A program made the translations under genes and the position numbers. From Litsea cubeba (lineage: Eukaryota; Streptophyta; Magnoliopsida; Laurales; Lauraceae), in contig CM022953.1 in NCBI GenBank assembly GCA_012931725.1, forward strand, positions 61,778,881-61,842,880: DNA of 64,000 nucleotides. The letters run 5' to 3'. Shown one piece after another: positions 56,701 through 63,726 of this stretch. The first letter of the stretch is position 1. Each line of letters begins with the position of its first letter. Below the pieces are notes generated by a model. That model was not told the DNA's origin. It was given only the letters and a program-made list of their open reading frames with translations, and did no database searches.

Positions 56701-59165
56701 TGCAAGGTTTTTTCAGCAATTTACAGAATTCTGTTTGCAAAATAAAACCAGAAAGCAGGCTGCTTTGTTTCGGACTAATTACATGGATCAAACTGGGCCA
56801 AACCCATCGTTACCAGTACCACTTGGGTCATCCAAGGGTGGGCTCCGACCTAGTACAATCCATTTCGATAAATAGGTGGGCCATGTGGTGCTGGCGAGGA
56901 TAAATGCACAGGCATGTCTGGGACATCCAGCAGTTTCTATATTTTATTTAGTTTTGGTTTCTTCAAGTAGTCTAATGTAATAATAAGTCTAATATAAGTT
57001 AGGAAAGTAGTAGAGTCAGAATATAAGTCTAGGGAAAGTTGGGGTTTTCCACAGCTATATATGGGTTAGGTCGACTGGGTGTTCAGTTTTCAGTTTTGCT
57101 CATTTCATTAAAATATTAACAGAGTACTATTTTGTATCTCTCCTTTTGGTCGAGTGAGGCTCCATTGGATTGAGCTATCTCTGCATCTAGTTTGTTGGAT
57201 AATATGGTTTCCTTGTTGATATTTACAATTTCTTAATTTCAGCAAATTTTCTGGATTTTCTGGTTTGTAAGTCTTGGGGCCTCCACAGTCCAATTGCATT
57301 AATTGGGATGCAAACTGCATCACAAGGTCCATAGAACAGAAATAAAATGGGCCTTTTTGCAAACACCAGCACTAGGCAATAGTTCTACCTCTGCAAAATA
57401 TCACAAGAGTTTTCCAGTAAACAAGAAGCGGGTCTCCAGTAATATTTTCAGGTTTGATAGGATCTGTGTTTTCAATCTAGCCATTAGACATCACTGTGTA
57501 GGGCAAACTCTTCCAGATTTCTAGGAAAAATGTTCCTAACACAATGAAAATCATTCGAAATGAAATAGGCATTTGGCTCCAAACAAGTTTTCAGATGACT
57601 ATAAATTGAATAGGGTATAAAATCTCAAGATATTGTGAAGGAGCAGTTATTTATTTATTTAAGAATATTAATAATTTATAATTCAGTTTTGGGTGTTCTC
57701 CAAAAAGACTTCAGTGAAGGATTCTTGATTAGTTCAAAGAACATTTTGTTTAACATTTCAATTATAGTAATTTGTTCAGAAAATTACAAAATCCATATGA
57801 AGTACTTTTAAGAGTCTTGAGGTTATGTGCGAATTAGACTGCATAGAGGTATACTAAAAGTGTTCCCATCTTGAAATCTAACTACCTCCACACTAATCGC
57901 TGTGATCGTAAATCAAAGTTTGAAGAAGTTGCATTCTTACTGTTTATTCATACTTTATTATTTGTTGAAATCTACTGAATCTCTTTTTAATCAATCAAGT
58001 TTTATTTGCTTACATTCCTTGCCATCAGAATTTGAACACAGAAGGCAAAAAAGGCAAGTGTGAATCTTTTGCTTTGCAATAAGACTAACTAATCAAAGAT
58101 TTAGATGTTAAAGTACTTTATTGAGGACATAGCTAGTTCGCATTGTCAAAGTTGCTAGCCAGTAATCCCAAAACCAATTGGTGATAGGAAACTGCACAAA
58201 CAACTACTTAACAACCCCCCTCGAGCGGGACACCGCCCGGATCCGAAGCACACGCCCGCACAAGACTATAACGCGGCATGGGGCCTTTTTGCCCTGCGCA
58301 TTTTGCGCCCGCACAAACACACAACGCGGCATGGGGCATTTCTGCCCTGCGTGGTTTCGAACTCGAGACCTCAGGCTCTGATACCATGTCAAAGTTGCTA
58401 GCCAGTAATCCCAAAACTAATTGGTGATAGGAAACTGCACAAACAACTACTTAACACCCCCTCAGGGGGGACACCGCCCGGATCCGAAGCACACGCCCGC
58501 ACAAGAATATAACGCGGCATGGGGCCTTTTTTGCCCTGCGTATTTTGCGCCCGCACAAACACACAACGCGGCATGGGGCATGCGTGGTTTCGAACTCGAG
58601 ACCTCAGGTTCTGATACCATGTCAAAGTTGCTAGCCAGTAATCCCAAAATCAATTGGTGATAGAAAACTACACAAACAACTACTTAACACGCATATCATT
58701 GACATGTCAGATTGTGAGGTGACGCAACACACAAGGGATTAGAGAAGTAGCAGAACTCACAAAACAGACACAAAAGGATGTTTAAGGCTTCAGTGGTGAT
58801 AATGATGTAGCAATAAAAAAAATTCAGTTAATCAAAATTCCAAAAGTTTCAGCAGCAGCAATAATAGCAGCATCTCTTATAAAAGTGGACAATAGGACTG
58901 CCCAAGTAACAACTAACCAAACAAGATTCATATCCAAATGCTCTGCAATAGAGTGTAAAGCAATTAGCCCACTCTCCACAACGTCCTCTCCTTGTTTCTA
59001 AAAGCTGAAACAGAGATAACAATTAATTTTATAAAATATATAGCTGAATATTGGAATCATTTCTAAGGAGCGCAGCATATTTAAGATTTAAAGTCTTAAA
59101 TACTAAATACCTTTAGCGGATCATTATATCGTGGAAAGCGTGTCATCACTGAACAGCTATTGCAC
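35657..59165 (-). CDS. PNG1: Peptide:N-glycanase (3' part of gene, ten exons)
   Basis: Cytosolic peptide-N4-(N-acetyl-beta-glucosaminyl)asparagine amidase removes N-glycans from misfolded glycoproteins during ER-associated degradation. Exons on minus: 59165-59111, 59004-58918, 40794-40739, 40597-40538, 40314-40227, 40110-39346, 39251-39191, 37051-36949, 35960-35826, 35741-35657. All join in frame across GT-AG introns without a stop until the TAG at 35657. Visible in order: the zinc-binding CNSC half, TRFPRYNDPLK, catalytic Cys in GRCGEWANCF, catalytic His in DHVWTE, catalytic Asp in HLDPCEG, then the plant-specific C-terminal region with SGSVLASGEEEELP, WEEPNGAKG, AYELMSANDAPERDP and GSIDLYAKSS. 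The N-terminal exons are not in 59166-64000 and probably lie further right. Intact frame and triad suggest the gene is functional despite an 18-kb intron full of transposons. Confidence 0.95.
35826..35960 (-). CDS. PNG1: PNG1 exon (EGSSDGGTSW region)
   Basis: 135 nt, phase 1 in and 2 out. It encodes IVEGSSDGGTSWNILDKQTS followed by QIFDKRFQRETFKI. Acceptor CTTACAG, donor CAG/GTAAGT. Confidence 0.94.
36949..37051 (-). CDS. PNG1: PNG1 exon (AYELMSANDAPERDP region)
   Basis: 103 nt. Encodes CWIIYKTKDGQMHDLE and AYELMSANDAPERDPMDW (W is completed by the next exon). Confidence 0.94.
37700..38619. mobile_element. TIR element rich in TATCGGCCGATA-type words, copy 1
   Basis: Ends CATGGTTTAAAAT...ATTTTAAACCATG with subterminal CCGATACCGCG, TATCGG and CCGATAT words. 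Flanks ATCTTGAG(C) and GTCTTGGG(C) form an 8-9 bp imperfect duplication, so it is hAT- or Mutator-like. The AT-rich interior is shared with copy 2 at 42407 (for example TGAAATACTGGAGAAGA and GCGACACAGACA). It lies in a PNG1 intron. Confidence 0.75.
39191..39251 (-). CDS. PNG1: PNG1 exon (WEEPNGAKG)
   Basis: 61 nt. Encodes ATSAFDGIHVSKWEEPNGAK plus one base of the next Gly codon. Confidence 0.93.
39346..40110 (-). CDS. PNG1: PNG1 large exon (255 codons)
   Basis: 765 nt, phase 0 at both ends. Begins VLSRRNITIEP, then RDRQEAEELEREIH, SLPGRQSGAREWQIARSE, CPVRICVDDHVGNIYNAF, IALPVALDALDDI, NRISSGSVLASGEEEELPFG. No stop codon inside. This is the plant-type PNGase C-terminal region. Confidence 0.96.
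40227..40314 (-). CDS. PNG1: PNG1 exon (KKLTYIIGIANDG)
   Basis: 88 nt. Encodes WGKKLTYIIGIANDGVYDV and TRRYTRKWHE. Acceptor GCATGCAG, donor GAG/GTAAGT. Confidence 0.95.
40538..40597 (-). CDS. PNG1: PNG1 exon with catalytic Asp
   Basis: 60 nt. Encodes WMHLDPCEGVYDNLLLYAKG; Asp of HLDPCEG is the third member of the transglutaminase-fold triad. Split codons at both ends join correctly (R and G). Confidence 0.94.
40739..40794 (-). CDS. PNG1: PNG1 exon with catalytic His
   Basis: 56 nt. Encodes IWGFADHVWTECFSHVLG; the His of DHVWTE is catalytic. The acceptor TTATTTCCAG closes the 18-kb intron. Confidence 0.94.
41683..42050 (+). mobile_element. Diverged LTR-like repeat, copy 1
   Basis: Starts near TACTGTAACTGCAGGGG and shares with 56688-57060 the blocks TTTCAGCAATTTACAGAA, AAACCCAT, GGTGGGCTCC and AAGTCTA. 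No coding part is attached. Probably a decayed LTR. Confidence 0.5.
42407..43890. mobile_element. TIR element rich in TATCGGCCGATA, copy 2
   Basis: Ends CATGGTTTAAAATATCGG...GATTTTAAACCATG. Flanks GTTATGGC(C) and GTTGTGGC(C) form an imperfect 8-9 bp duplication. The left ~200 bp is packed with TATCGGCCGATA and CCGGTATCGG words; the right end has CGATATCCGATATATATCGG. The interior (1.48 kb in all) is an expanded relative of copy 1. No transposase. Confidence 0.78.
43960..44640. repeat. Left arm of a long-TIR element
   Basis: Outer end GCTTGGGTGTAG. The arm matches, inverted, the right arm 54657-55219 across ~550 bp, for example AATGCCCT, TCCTTTCCTAAACTACCCTTG, ACCACTCAAAAT and GGCATAAAATATAGGTTAT. 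A ~140-bp segment is duplicated in tandem here (44287-44420 and 44431-44566) but single in the right arm. Confidence 0.75.
44641..46630. other. Interior of the long-TIR element
   Basis: AT-rich. A frame at 46187-46537 shows no family motif and overlaps CGATACGTATCG-like repeat words. Nothing here supports a gene. Confidence 0.5.
46631..46650 (+). repeat. LINE target-site duplication (left)
   Basis: TTTATTATTTCTATTACTTT, repeated exactly at 54637-54656 after the LINE tail. Confidence 0.93.
46651..48031 (+). pseudogene. RTE LINE ORF2, first segment (reverse transcriptase)
   Basis: Contains the RT fingers/palm motifs and FADDI catalytic site. In-frame stops occur at about 46902, 47260 and 47826. 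It ends at the copia insertion after PLKVKG. Confidence 0.9.
48032..48309 (+). mobile_element. copia 5' LTR
   Basis: TGTCAACTAGGCC...GGCTTTGATA, 278 bp; the last bases vary from CA in the other LTR (TTTGACA). Confidence 0.94.
48310..48322 (+). other. copia primer-binding site
   Basis: TGGTATCAGAGCC immediately follows the 5' LTR; complementary to initiator-Met tRNA. Confidence 0.93.
49120..49997 (+). pseudogene. copia gag with two zinc knuckles
   Basis: Start MDKNEIKLIKFNGKNYTSW at 49120, a typical copia gag opening. A shift follows in an A9 run near 49260. The body reads YQLELEIAQYSQG, IQDYYTGFLNLWAEYDEI and FLMKLRFEYEIVRSNLM. Two C-x2-C-x4-H-x4-C knuckles lie near 49889-49975 (CFGCKSYGHYASQC, CNYCKSNDHVINDC). 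Confidence 0.92.
49998..53276 (+). pseudogene. copia pol: protease, integrase, RT, RNase H
   Basis: Protease IWFIDSGASNYM near 50195. Integrase zinc region HNRLGHPHSKLL near 50596 with CSVCKLGK, core DIIHSDVWG near 50775, then a shift near 50950. Integrase C-terminus NRLPSHRLNNQTP near 51200. RT with YKARLVALGNRQEYGIDY near 51930, FDVKNAFLHGDL near 52065 and catalytic YVDDIIISG at 52321. RNase H with DSDWAGCPDSRRST near 52810 and SKSSTEAEYRAM near 52920. The 51715-53277 frame is open; upstream segments are shifted. Confidence 0.94.
53285..53565 (+). mobile_element. copia 3' LTR
   Basis: 281 bp, TGTCAACTAGGCC...GGCTTTGACA, preceded by a GAGGGGGGG polypurine tract and followed by AAAGG. Confidence 0.95.
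53571..53720 (+). pseudogene. RTE LINE ORF2, middle segment
   Basis: Resumes KYYKVAVRPALLYGSECWA and MRMLRWMCGITRRDRIRN, then is cut by the MITE at 53721. Confidence 0.88.
53721..54328. mobile_element. hAT-like MITE, GGAACC-rich, nested in the LINE
   Basis: TIRs TAGGGTTGTAAACGGGT and ACCCATTTACAACCCTA; perfect 8-bp duplication ATTAGGAA (53713-53720 and 54329-54336). Both ends are arrays of GGAACC/CCGGAACC; the middle is AT-rich. No transposase. The empty site can be read in the related LINE copy near 63390. Confidence 0.9.
54337..54636 (+). pseudogene. RTE LINE ORF2 C-terminus and tail
   Basis: EEIRGKVGIAPIGDKMREN, RWFDHVRRHP, RGRGRPKRSWKETIKHD, DLTEDM and RRQIHIADPT-stop, then AAAAGGCTTAGTTTGG as the 3' tail. 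Confidence 0.9.
54657..55219. repeat. Right arm of the long-TIR element
   Basis: Inverted match to 43960-44640; outer end CTGCACCCAAGCC. The LINE inserted within this arm, just outside the ATAACCTATATTTTATGCC block. Confidence 0.75.
55250..56224 (+). mobile_element. gypsy LTR fragment (3' half)
   Basis: Collinear with about 6831-7790 of the Tekay-like LTR: GAGTCGGCACCACT, the ...TTGCTAGATTGTC acceptor region, GATGACGCCGAGG..., and CCTGTGGGAACTCACG. It lacks the LTR start and coding sequence. It holds the third copy of the acidic frame (55731-55820). Confidence 0.7.
55731..55820 (+). other. Short acidic frame in the LTR fragment
   Basis: After GCGTTACAG/GT, 29 codons with many Glu end PQGVVEWTPDGIL and stop with TAG. 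Same place and ending as 7333-7422. Confidence 0.4.
56240..56657 (+). pseudogene. L1-type LINE 3' end (RNase H-like)
   Basis: VLVENNSSNAINWVSSLAS, EIKVLSSSINVKF, NGFADSLEKQLVDR resembles the C-terminal RNase H domain of plant L1 LINEs (E-x-D-x-x-x-x-I-x-W; A-D-x-L-A-K-x-G-V-x-R). A stop at 56490 is followed by a T-rich 3' UTR and ATAAAAAAAGG. The rest of the LINE is missing; the preceding LTR fragment abuts it. Confidence 0.6.
56688..57060 (+). mobile_element. Diverged LTR-like repeat, copy 2
   Basis: Related to 41683-42050 in the same orientation, with a TATA-like CTATATATGGG near 57053. No coding part. Likely a decayed LTR. Confidence 0.5.
58139..58694 (-). mobile_element. TRIM retrotransposon in tandem form (three LTRs, two internal regions)
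   Basis: Minus-strand order: LTR (58689-58620), primer site TGGTATCAGAACC (one base from the tRNA-iMet consensus), internal, polypurine tract, LTR (58456-58387), primer site TGGTATCAGAGCC (58386-58374), internal, CTCGAGGGGGG tract, LTR (58213-58144). Each LTR is 70 bp, TGTTAAGTAG...TTTGACA. The duplication CGCAT flanks the whole unit (58139-58143 and 58690-58694). TRIMs are short non-autonomous LTR elements. It sits in PNG1's giant intron, 220 bp from the Cys exon. Frames in this stretch come from the repeat. Confidence 0.9.
58918..59004 (-). CDS. PNG1: PNG1 exon with catalytic Cys
   Basis: 87 nt, phase 0. Encodes LLETRRGRCGEWANCFTLYC and RAFGYESCL; Cys of RCGEW is the nucleophile of the family. 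Acceptor TTTCAG, donor TTG/GTTAGT. Confidence 0.95.
59111..59165 (-). CDS. PNG1: PNG1 exon with zinc-binding CxxC
   Basis: 55 nt. Encodes CNSCSVMTRFPRYNDPLK. CNSC is the second Cys pair of the family's zinc site. Acceptor AAGTTCAG, donor AAAG/GTATTT. The exon for the first pair is not seen to 64000. Confidence 0.93.
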
Positions 59166-60003
59166 CTGAACTTGAAGAGGACAATTGCTAGTGAAAGTAA
59201 GGAAAAGAGAAATGAAGGCAAAGGATAAAAAAAAAATTGTAAATAGAAAAACATGCAAGAAATATATTGCCAGCCCAATTGGGGGTCAACTGGGATGTGT
59301 AGGGGAATGGGCTCAAGTGGATACGGGCCCTTATCCAAACAGCCCCCTGCACAGCTACAATCCCACCACTTTGAAAAGCAAGCAAACTAAAATGGAGAGA
59401 TTGAGACTGAAAATGCAACGATATTTTTCTTCTCGTCATAAAAGATTTGGCCATTACAGGGCTTTAGAAGTTTTACCTAAATACGCTATCTTGTAATAAT
59501 TATGATATAAACAGATTATTAACATGAGATAACAGACTCTAATTTGAGGATGGGCTGGACCCAAGGTTTTAAACTCTAGGATTGAGTTATTCAGGATTAA
59601 TCCAGCAAGTAGAGATTAGTGTTGGAATTTATTTGAACATGGTTTCTTCTAAATTTTATGGAATTTTCGTATTTTGGGTCTCAGCATCGCACCACAGTCC
59701 AATTATGAATCAGGACTGCTTCACATGTCAATCAATTTCCATCCACCAACATTATGTCAAATGTTAAAGTGATGCAGGCCCAAAACCCCACTCGGGCTGC
59801 AGACTGGTGATTTATGAAATTATGGGTGCTATGATTATCGAACACGATTGATAACTCTTGGCGTTTGATCAGCCCTTAGAGATGCATGGTTAGGGGCAAA
59901 CTCAGGACAGATAATGCATTTATAGAGATCTCTAAAGAATCTAACTCATTGAGTGACGTGATATCCTCTTTCGTGTCCTCTATTTTTTCCACTTCTAGTA
60001 AGT
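59166..60003. other. PNG1 intron sequence
   Basis: No gene or repeat recognised. I searched the minus strand for the preceding PNG1 exon and found no match. Confidence 0.5.
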
Positions 60004-60817
60004 TTAGGCCCCATTTGGCATTGTTTCATGGGAGCGTTTAAAAAATGAGAAAATAGTGTTTGGCTAACCCAAAAAGCCTCTTCCCCCGAAATTCTCACGG
60101 AAATCTGCTCCTTTAGCACAAGAAAATTGGAACAATTGATATTCGTTTTTTCATCTGGAATGACAACCGTCTAACGTCTCAGCGAGAAGAAACCAAATAT
60201 ATGTAATAAACCCCTCTTTCTCTCTTGGCATTGTACCCCAACTTGCTCAAGGATCTCGCGGCCGCTTCCCCTGCTCTCGTCTTCCCCAACCAGCCAGATA
60301 CAATTCTCCCCCTTTTCTCTTCCCATCTTTCTTTGCATTTTCCTCTCTCCCCACCTCGAGCAAACCCAGCAGTTGTGTGCACACCCCCCACCCATTCCCT
60401 CGTAACTGGACAATCAACTCGACCGAAAAGGAGGCATCAAAATGCAACCTAATTGCATCTAGTATCTGAAGCCCTAAATGCAACAAAAAAATTGACAAAA
60501 AAAATCATGCAGGAAAAAGGATAAAGAGCTCTGCAGAATTTCCACAAATAGCTAGTGGGTAGAGAGAGCTTTTGTCTGAGCTGGATGAAGAGACGTATCC
60601 CTATGTAGCATCCCTTTGAGTTTGTATCTATAAAATGGATGTATCGATATTGAGTAGAATACGGTTCAAAAAACAAACATGTTCCGCTAATCTGGTTTCT
60701 TTAGAAGTCCAAACAAAATTCAACTCAGTCCATTATCATAATTGGAACATTCTCAGAATAACTCATTCTTAGTATAGGTACATCCTCAGCATAGAATTGA
60801 TGCCAAACGGACCCTTA
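60004..60817. mobile_element. PIF/Harbinger-like TIR element, non-coding
   Basis: Body 60007-60814. Ends GGCCCCATTTGGCAT and, on the reverse, GGGTCCGTTTGGCAT (12 of 15 match), with TTA on both outer sides. A 3-bp TTA/TAA duplication fits PIF/Harbinger. No transposase seen. Confidence 0.6.
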
Positions 60818-60828
60818 GCTACTGGGTT

Positions 60829-61178
60829 TGGTATCAGAGCCGAGGACAGCTCTATTTCCGGTGGGGAAGAATGTGAGAACTTGGTCCGGGCGGCACCCTT
60901 AGCCACGAGGCGTAGCGTGTCAACCACGAGCTTCAAACGGTGAATCTCCATTAGCCCGCATCGGAAATATCCAAGTCCTGACCCTGGGCTTATAAGTCAA
61001 ACCCCGTATTAACTTAGAATGAGGCCTTTTAAAACCATGGGGCCCCGAAAATCGTAAGAACTCCGAAGTTAAGCGTGCTCGGGCGGGAGCAGTACTAGGA
61101 TGGGTGACTGGGAAGTCCTCGTGCGTGCACGAGGACCAAAGCGAACAATTTCATGCTGAGTTGGGCGGGGCTGTGACA
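60829..61178 (+). mobile_element. Cassandra TRIM, 5' LTR missing
   Basis: Primer site TGGTATCAGAGCC (60829-60841), a ~30-bp internal part with purine tract GGTGGGGAAGAA, and a 307-bp LTR (60872-61178) running TGTGAGAACTTGG...GGGCTGTGACA that contains a 5S rRNA-like segment. A 5S segment inside the LTR defines Cassandra elements. The 5' LTR is absent: Harbinger-like DNA ends 12 bp before the primer site. Confidence 0.85.
61041..61130 (+). ncRNA. 5S rRNA-derived segment of the Cassandra LTR (not a 5S gene)
   Basis: AGAACTCCGAAGTTAAGCG, GTGCTCGGGCGGGAGCAGTA, CTAGGATGGGTGACTGGGAA matches the 3' two-thirds of plant 5S rRNA, including the A-box part AGTTAAGCGTGC. The C-box part lacks four bases (GGGTGACTGGG where 5S has GGGTGACCTCCTGGG), and the 5' third is not recognisable. 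Confidence 0.85.
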
Positions 61179-61938
61179 GTTGGCTAGCTTGTGTGTTGGA
61201 TTTCAAGACTCAGTGGGATGAGAGTTTGCCACTTTGTGAGTTTGAATACAATAATAGCTACCACTCGAGCATTAGAATGGCACCTTTCGAGGCACTGTAT
61301 GGCAAAAGATACAGAACTCCTGTGTTGGGAAGAGGTCGGTGAACGCAGCTTCCATGAACCGACTCTGATTGGTGAGACAAATGATAAAATCAAGCTAATT
61401 CATGAACGATTGAAGGTTGCCAGAAGCAGACAAAAGAGCTATGTGGATGTTCGAAGAAGAGATTTACAATTTCAAGGAGACAGTTCTTTTGAAAGTGTCA
61501 CCAGCTATAGGGACTTTTGAGGTTTGGGCAGAAAGGTAAATTGTCAAGGAGATACATTGGACCGTATGAAATTTTTGAGTCGCATCAGTGACGTGGCTTA
61601 CAGACTCACCTTACTGCCAGAACTTTCGGGTGTGCATAATGTATTTCACATCTCCATGTTGAAAAAGTACGTCCAAGACCCCCTTCACATGTGTTGCGAC
61701 ATGAGCCGTTAGAGATTCGAGAAGATGCAACCTCTGTTGAGAAACCAGTCAAGATCATTGAAATGAAGGAGCAAGAACTGAAGACACGAACAATTCATTG
61801 GGTTAAAGTACTTTAGGAAAATCACGGGCCTGAAGAACCAACATGGGAACTGCGGGATCAAGTGCAGAGAAAGTACCCTCACTTATTGCCAGAGGTTAGT
61901 GTTCATTTGGAGGACCAAATGCTCTAAGGGGTGGACGA
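61179..61938 (+). pseudogene. gypsy integrase C-terminal fragment
   Basis: Begins abruptly after the Cassandra LTR at LACVLDFKTQWDE-like sequence and continues YNNSYHSSI-like, MAPFEALYGK, KSYVDVRRRDLQF, GVHNVFHISMLKKYV, TWELRDQVQRKYPHLLPEV. Same domain as 15390-16110, from a related element. Several shifts and a TAG. Confidence 0.88.
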
Positions 61939-63032
61939 TGTCAGACCCCGACCCAGGTTTGCTTTGTTTAGCGTTGTTTTAGTCGAGATTAGATGGCGTT
62001 TAGCTTAGATTGTGAGCTCGATAGATTTTTCATAGCTTTGGAAATTTTTGAGAGCCATTGAATTTAGTTTGGCACGGGTCGGGGGTGGCCTGTGTGACCC
62101 GTGTGCGTGTGGGGAGAAATTATTCTTGATTGTTGAAAATTATGATTTTTAATTCCTTTGATTTGTCAAAATAGCACTTACAACTTTTATGTTCTCTCCG
62201 TCCATTTTTGAAACTCAGAGATCGTGTTTTTCAGCAAAAAGGGTAAAACTGACTTTTCACCTCGAAATCTGTGAAAAATATATTTTTGGAAACTAGATAT
62301 TTCGGCAATCATTTTACTTTTCTTCGTCGATCTCATCCAGGACCCGCATTAGGGAGTTTTAAGCCCTTGAAGGTTAGTGGCCTGGTGGGGCCCACACCCC
62401 ACCCAACTTAAAAGCAAACCCACGTGTATCTTCTTCTTCATTTGCATGTTTTTCAAATCAGCTAAGTTCCAGCAAGAGAGAACCAGCAATTTTTCTCTTC
62501 TTTCTCTCCTTTGCATGTGGACCTTCCTTGGTCATTAATGGAGATTCGACTCCACCAAACTCTTTCTCATCACCTAAGCTTGCTATTGATACAACTTTCA
62601 AGAGATTTCAGCTAGGATCATCTTCTCCTTGAGACTTTTCTCCTTGGATAGAGCTTCTAGAGGTAAGCAATGGCTTCCTTCTTCAAACCATGCTTTTGTT
62701 GAATCCATTAGAGCTCAACCTTCATGCATGCAAGGCTTCCTAAGGAGGAACCCTTTCTCTTTAAAAATTTTCTTTGATTTTGAGCTCTTTTCTTGGGGCT
62801 TTTTGTAGATTGGAGTTCCAGCTGTAGAGTGAGTGTTGGGAGACCATCTTTGAGTGCATTTTGAGCCAAGGCAAGTGATTGAATGAAATATGAATGTGCA
62901 TGCAATGATTTGTGAATTTTTAGTTTGATTTCTTGTTTTGATCTTCATCATGTTTAATCTTGTTTTGCCTTGAAGTTTAGTTACTAAACACATGTTTTAA
63001 TGCTCATATGTTTTGGTTCATATGTTTTAATG
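61939..63032 (+). mobile_element. gypsy LTR (5' part), same family as the solo LTR
   Basis: Starts TGTCAGACCCCGACCCAGGT after GGGGTGGACGA, i.e. the 3' LTR of the preceding pol fragment. A donor-like AAGGCAAGTGA lies near 62869. It is interrupted by an RTE LINE fragment and seems to resume near 63727. Confidence 0.82.
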
Positions 63033-63712
63033 CAAGTTTAGTCAAAGTAGGACACCTGGTAACATACAAGTAAGTTTGGGCACATAAAAAGATTGTAGAG
63101 AAAGACAACTTTAGGTACCTTGGATCTATGGTGCAACAGGATGGAGGGATTGATACTGATGTAAGTCACAGGATTCAGGCCGGGTGGACCAAATGGAGGA
63201 GTGCTTCGAGGGTCTTGTGTGATCGGAAAGTCCCCCTCAAGTTAAAGGAAAGTATTATAAGGTGGCGGTACGATCAACGTTGTTATATGGATCAGAGTGT
63301 TGGGCAGTAAAGCATAATCATGTCGAGAAGATGGAAGTTGCGGAAATGAGAATGCTAAGATGGATGTGCGGGATCACAAAGAGAGATAAGATTAGAAATG
63401 AGGAGATTAGGGGCAAAGTAGGAATAGGACCGATTGGAGATAAAGTGAGAGAAAATCGACTGAGATGGTTCGGCCATGTTAGAAGGCGTCCAACGGAGTC
63501 ACCTGTTAAAAGGTGTGAAAGCATGGAGATTGCCAGGAGGAGAGGGAGAGGGAGACCCAAGAGAAGTTGGAAAGAAACTATTAAACATGACCTTGCCTAC
63601 ATGGATCTAACGGAGGACATGGCCCTAAACAGATTTGATTAGCGTCGTCAAATCCATATAGCCGACCCCACCTAGTGGGAAAAGGCTTGGCTTGGTTTGG
63701 TTTGGTTTGGTT
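63033..63712 (+). mobile_element. RTE LINE 3' end, second copy
   Basis: Matches 47815-48025 plus 53571-53720 plus 54337-54636 of the first LINE without its insertions: MVQQDGGIDTDVSHRIQAG, GWTKWRSAS, LLYGSECWAVKHNHVEKME, NRLRWFGHVRRRP, then HIADPT and a (TTTGG)n tail. One shift near 63245 and one TAG near 63640. Possible target duplication ATGTTTTGGTTCAT (63008-63021) and ATGGTTTGGTTCAT (63713-63726), 13 of 14. Confidence 0.88.
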
Positions 63713-63726
63713 ATGGTTTGGTTCAT

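Larger units (their letters stand above)
40795..58917 (-). other. PNG1: PNG1 giant intron, 18,123 bp
   Basis: Phase 0 intron between TGTTTG/GTTAGT (exon end 58918) and TTTCCAG/ATATGG (exon start 40794). The joined protein SCLIWGFADHVW aligns residue for residue with plant PNGase. Most of its length is the transposons listed here; 40800-41680 and 57130-58140 show nothing recognisable. Confidence 0.92.

Noticed and set aside
41683..57060. The two LTR-like repeats as a pair flanking one element
   Set aside because: They are strongly diverged, both incomplete, and enclose a PNG1 intron stretch with unrelated elements; no shared target duplication was seen.
58178..58660. Several 62-79 residue frames on both strands
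   Set aside because: They are inside the tandem TRIM and repeat with it.
60171..60498. Frames on both strands at 60171-60498
   Set aside because: They lie within the Harbinger-like element and show no domain; C/T-rich composition explains the open frames.
61041..61130. 5S rRNA gene
   Set aside because: The 5' third is unrecognisable, the C-box has a deletion, and it lies inside a Cassandra LTR.
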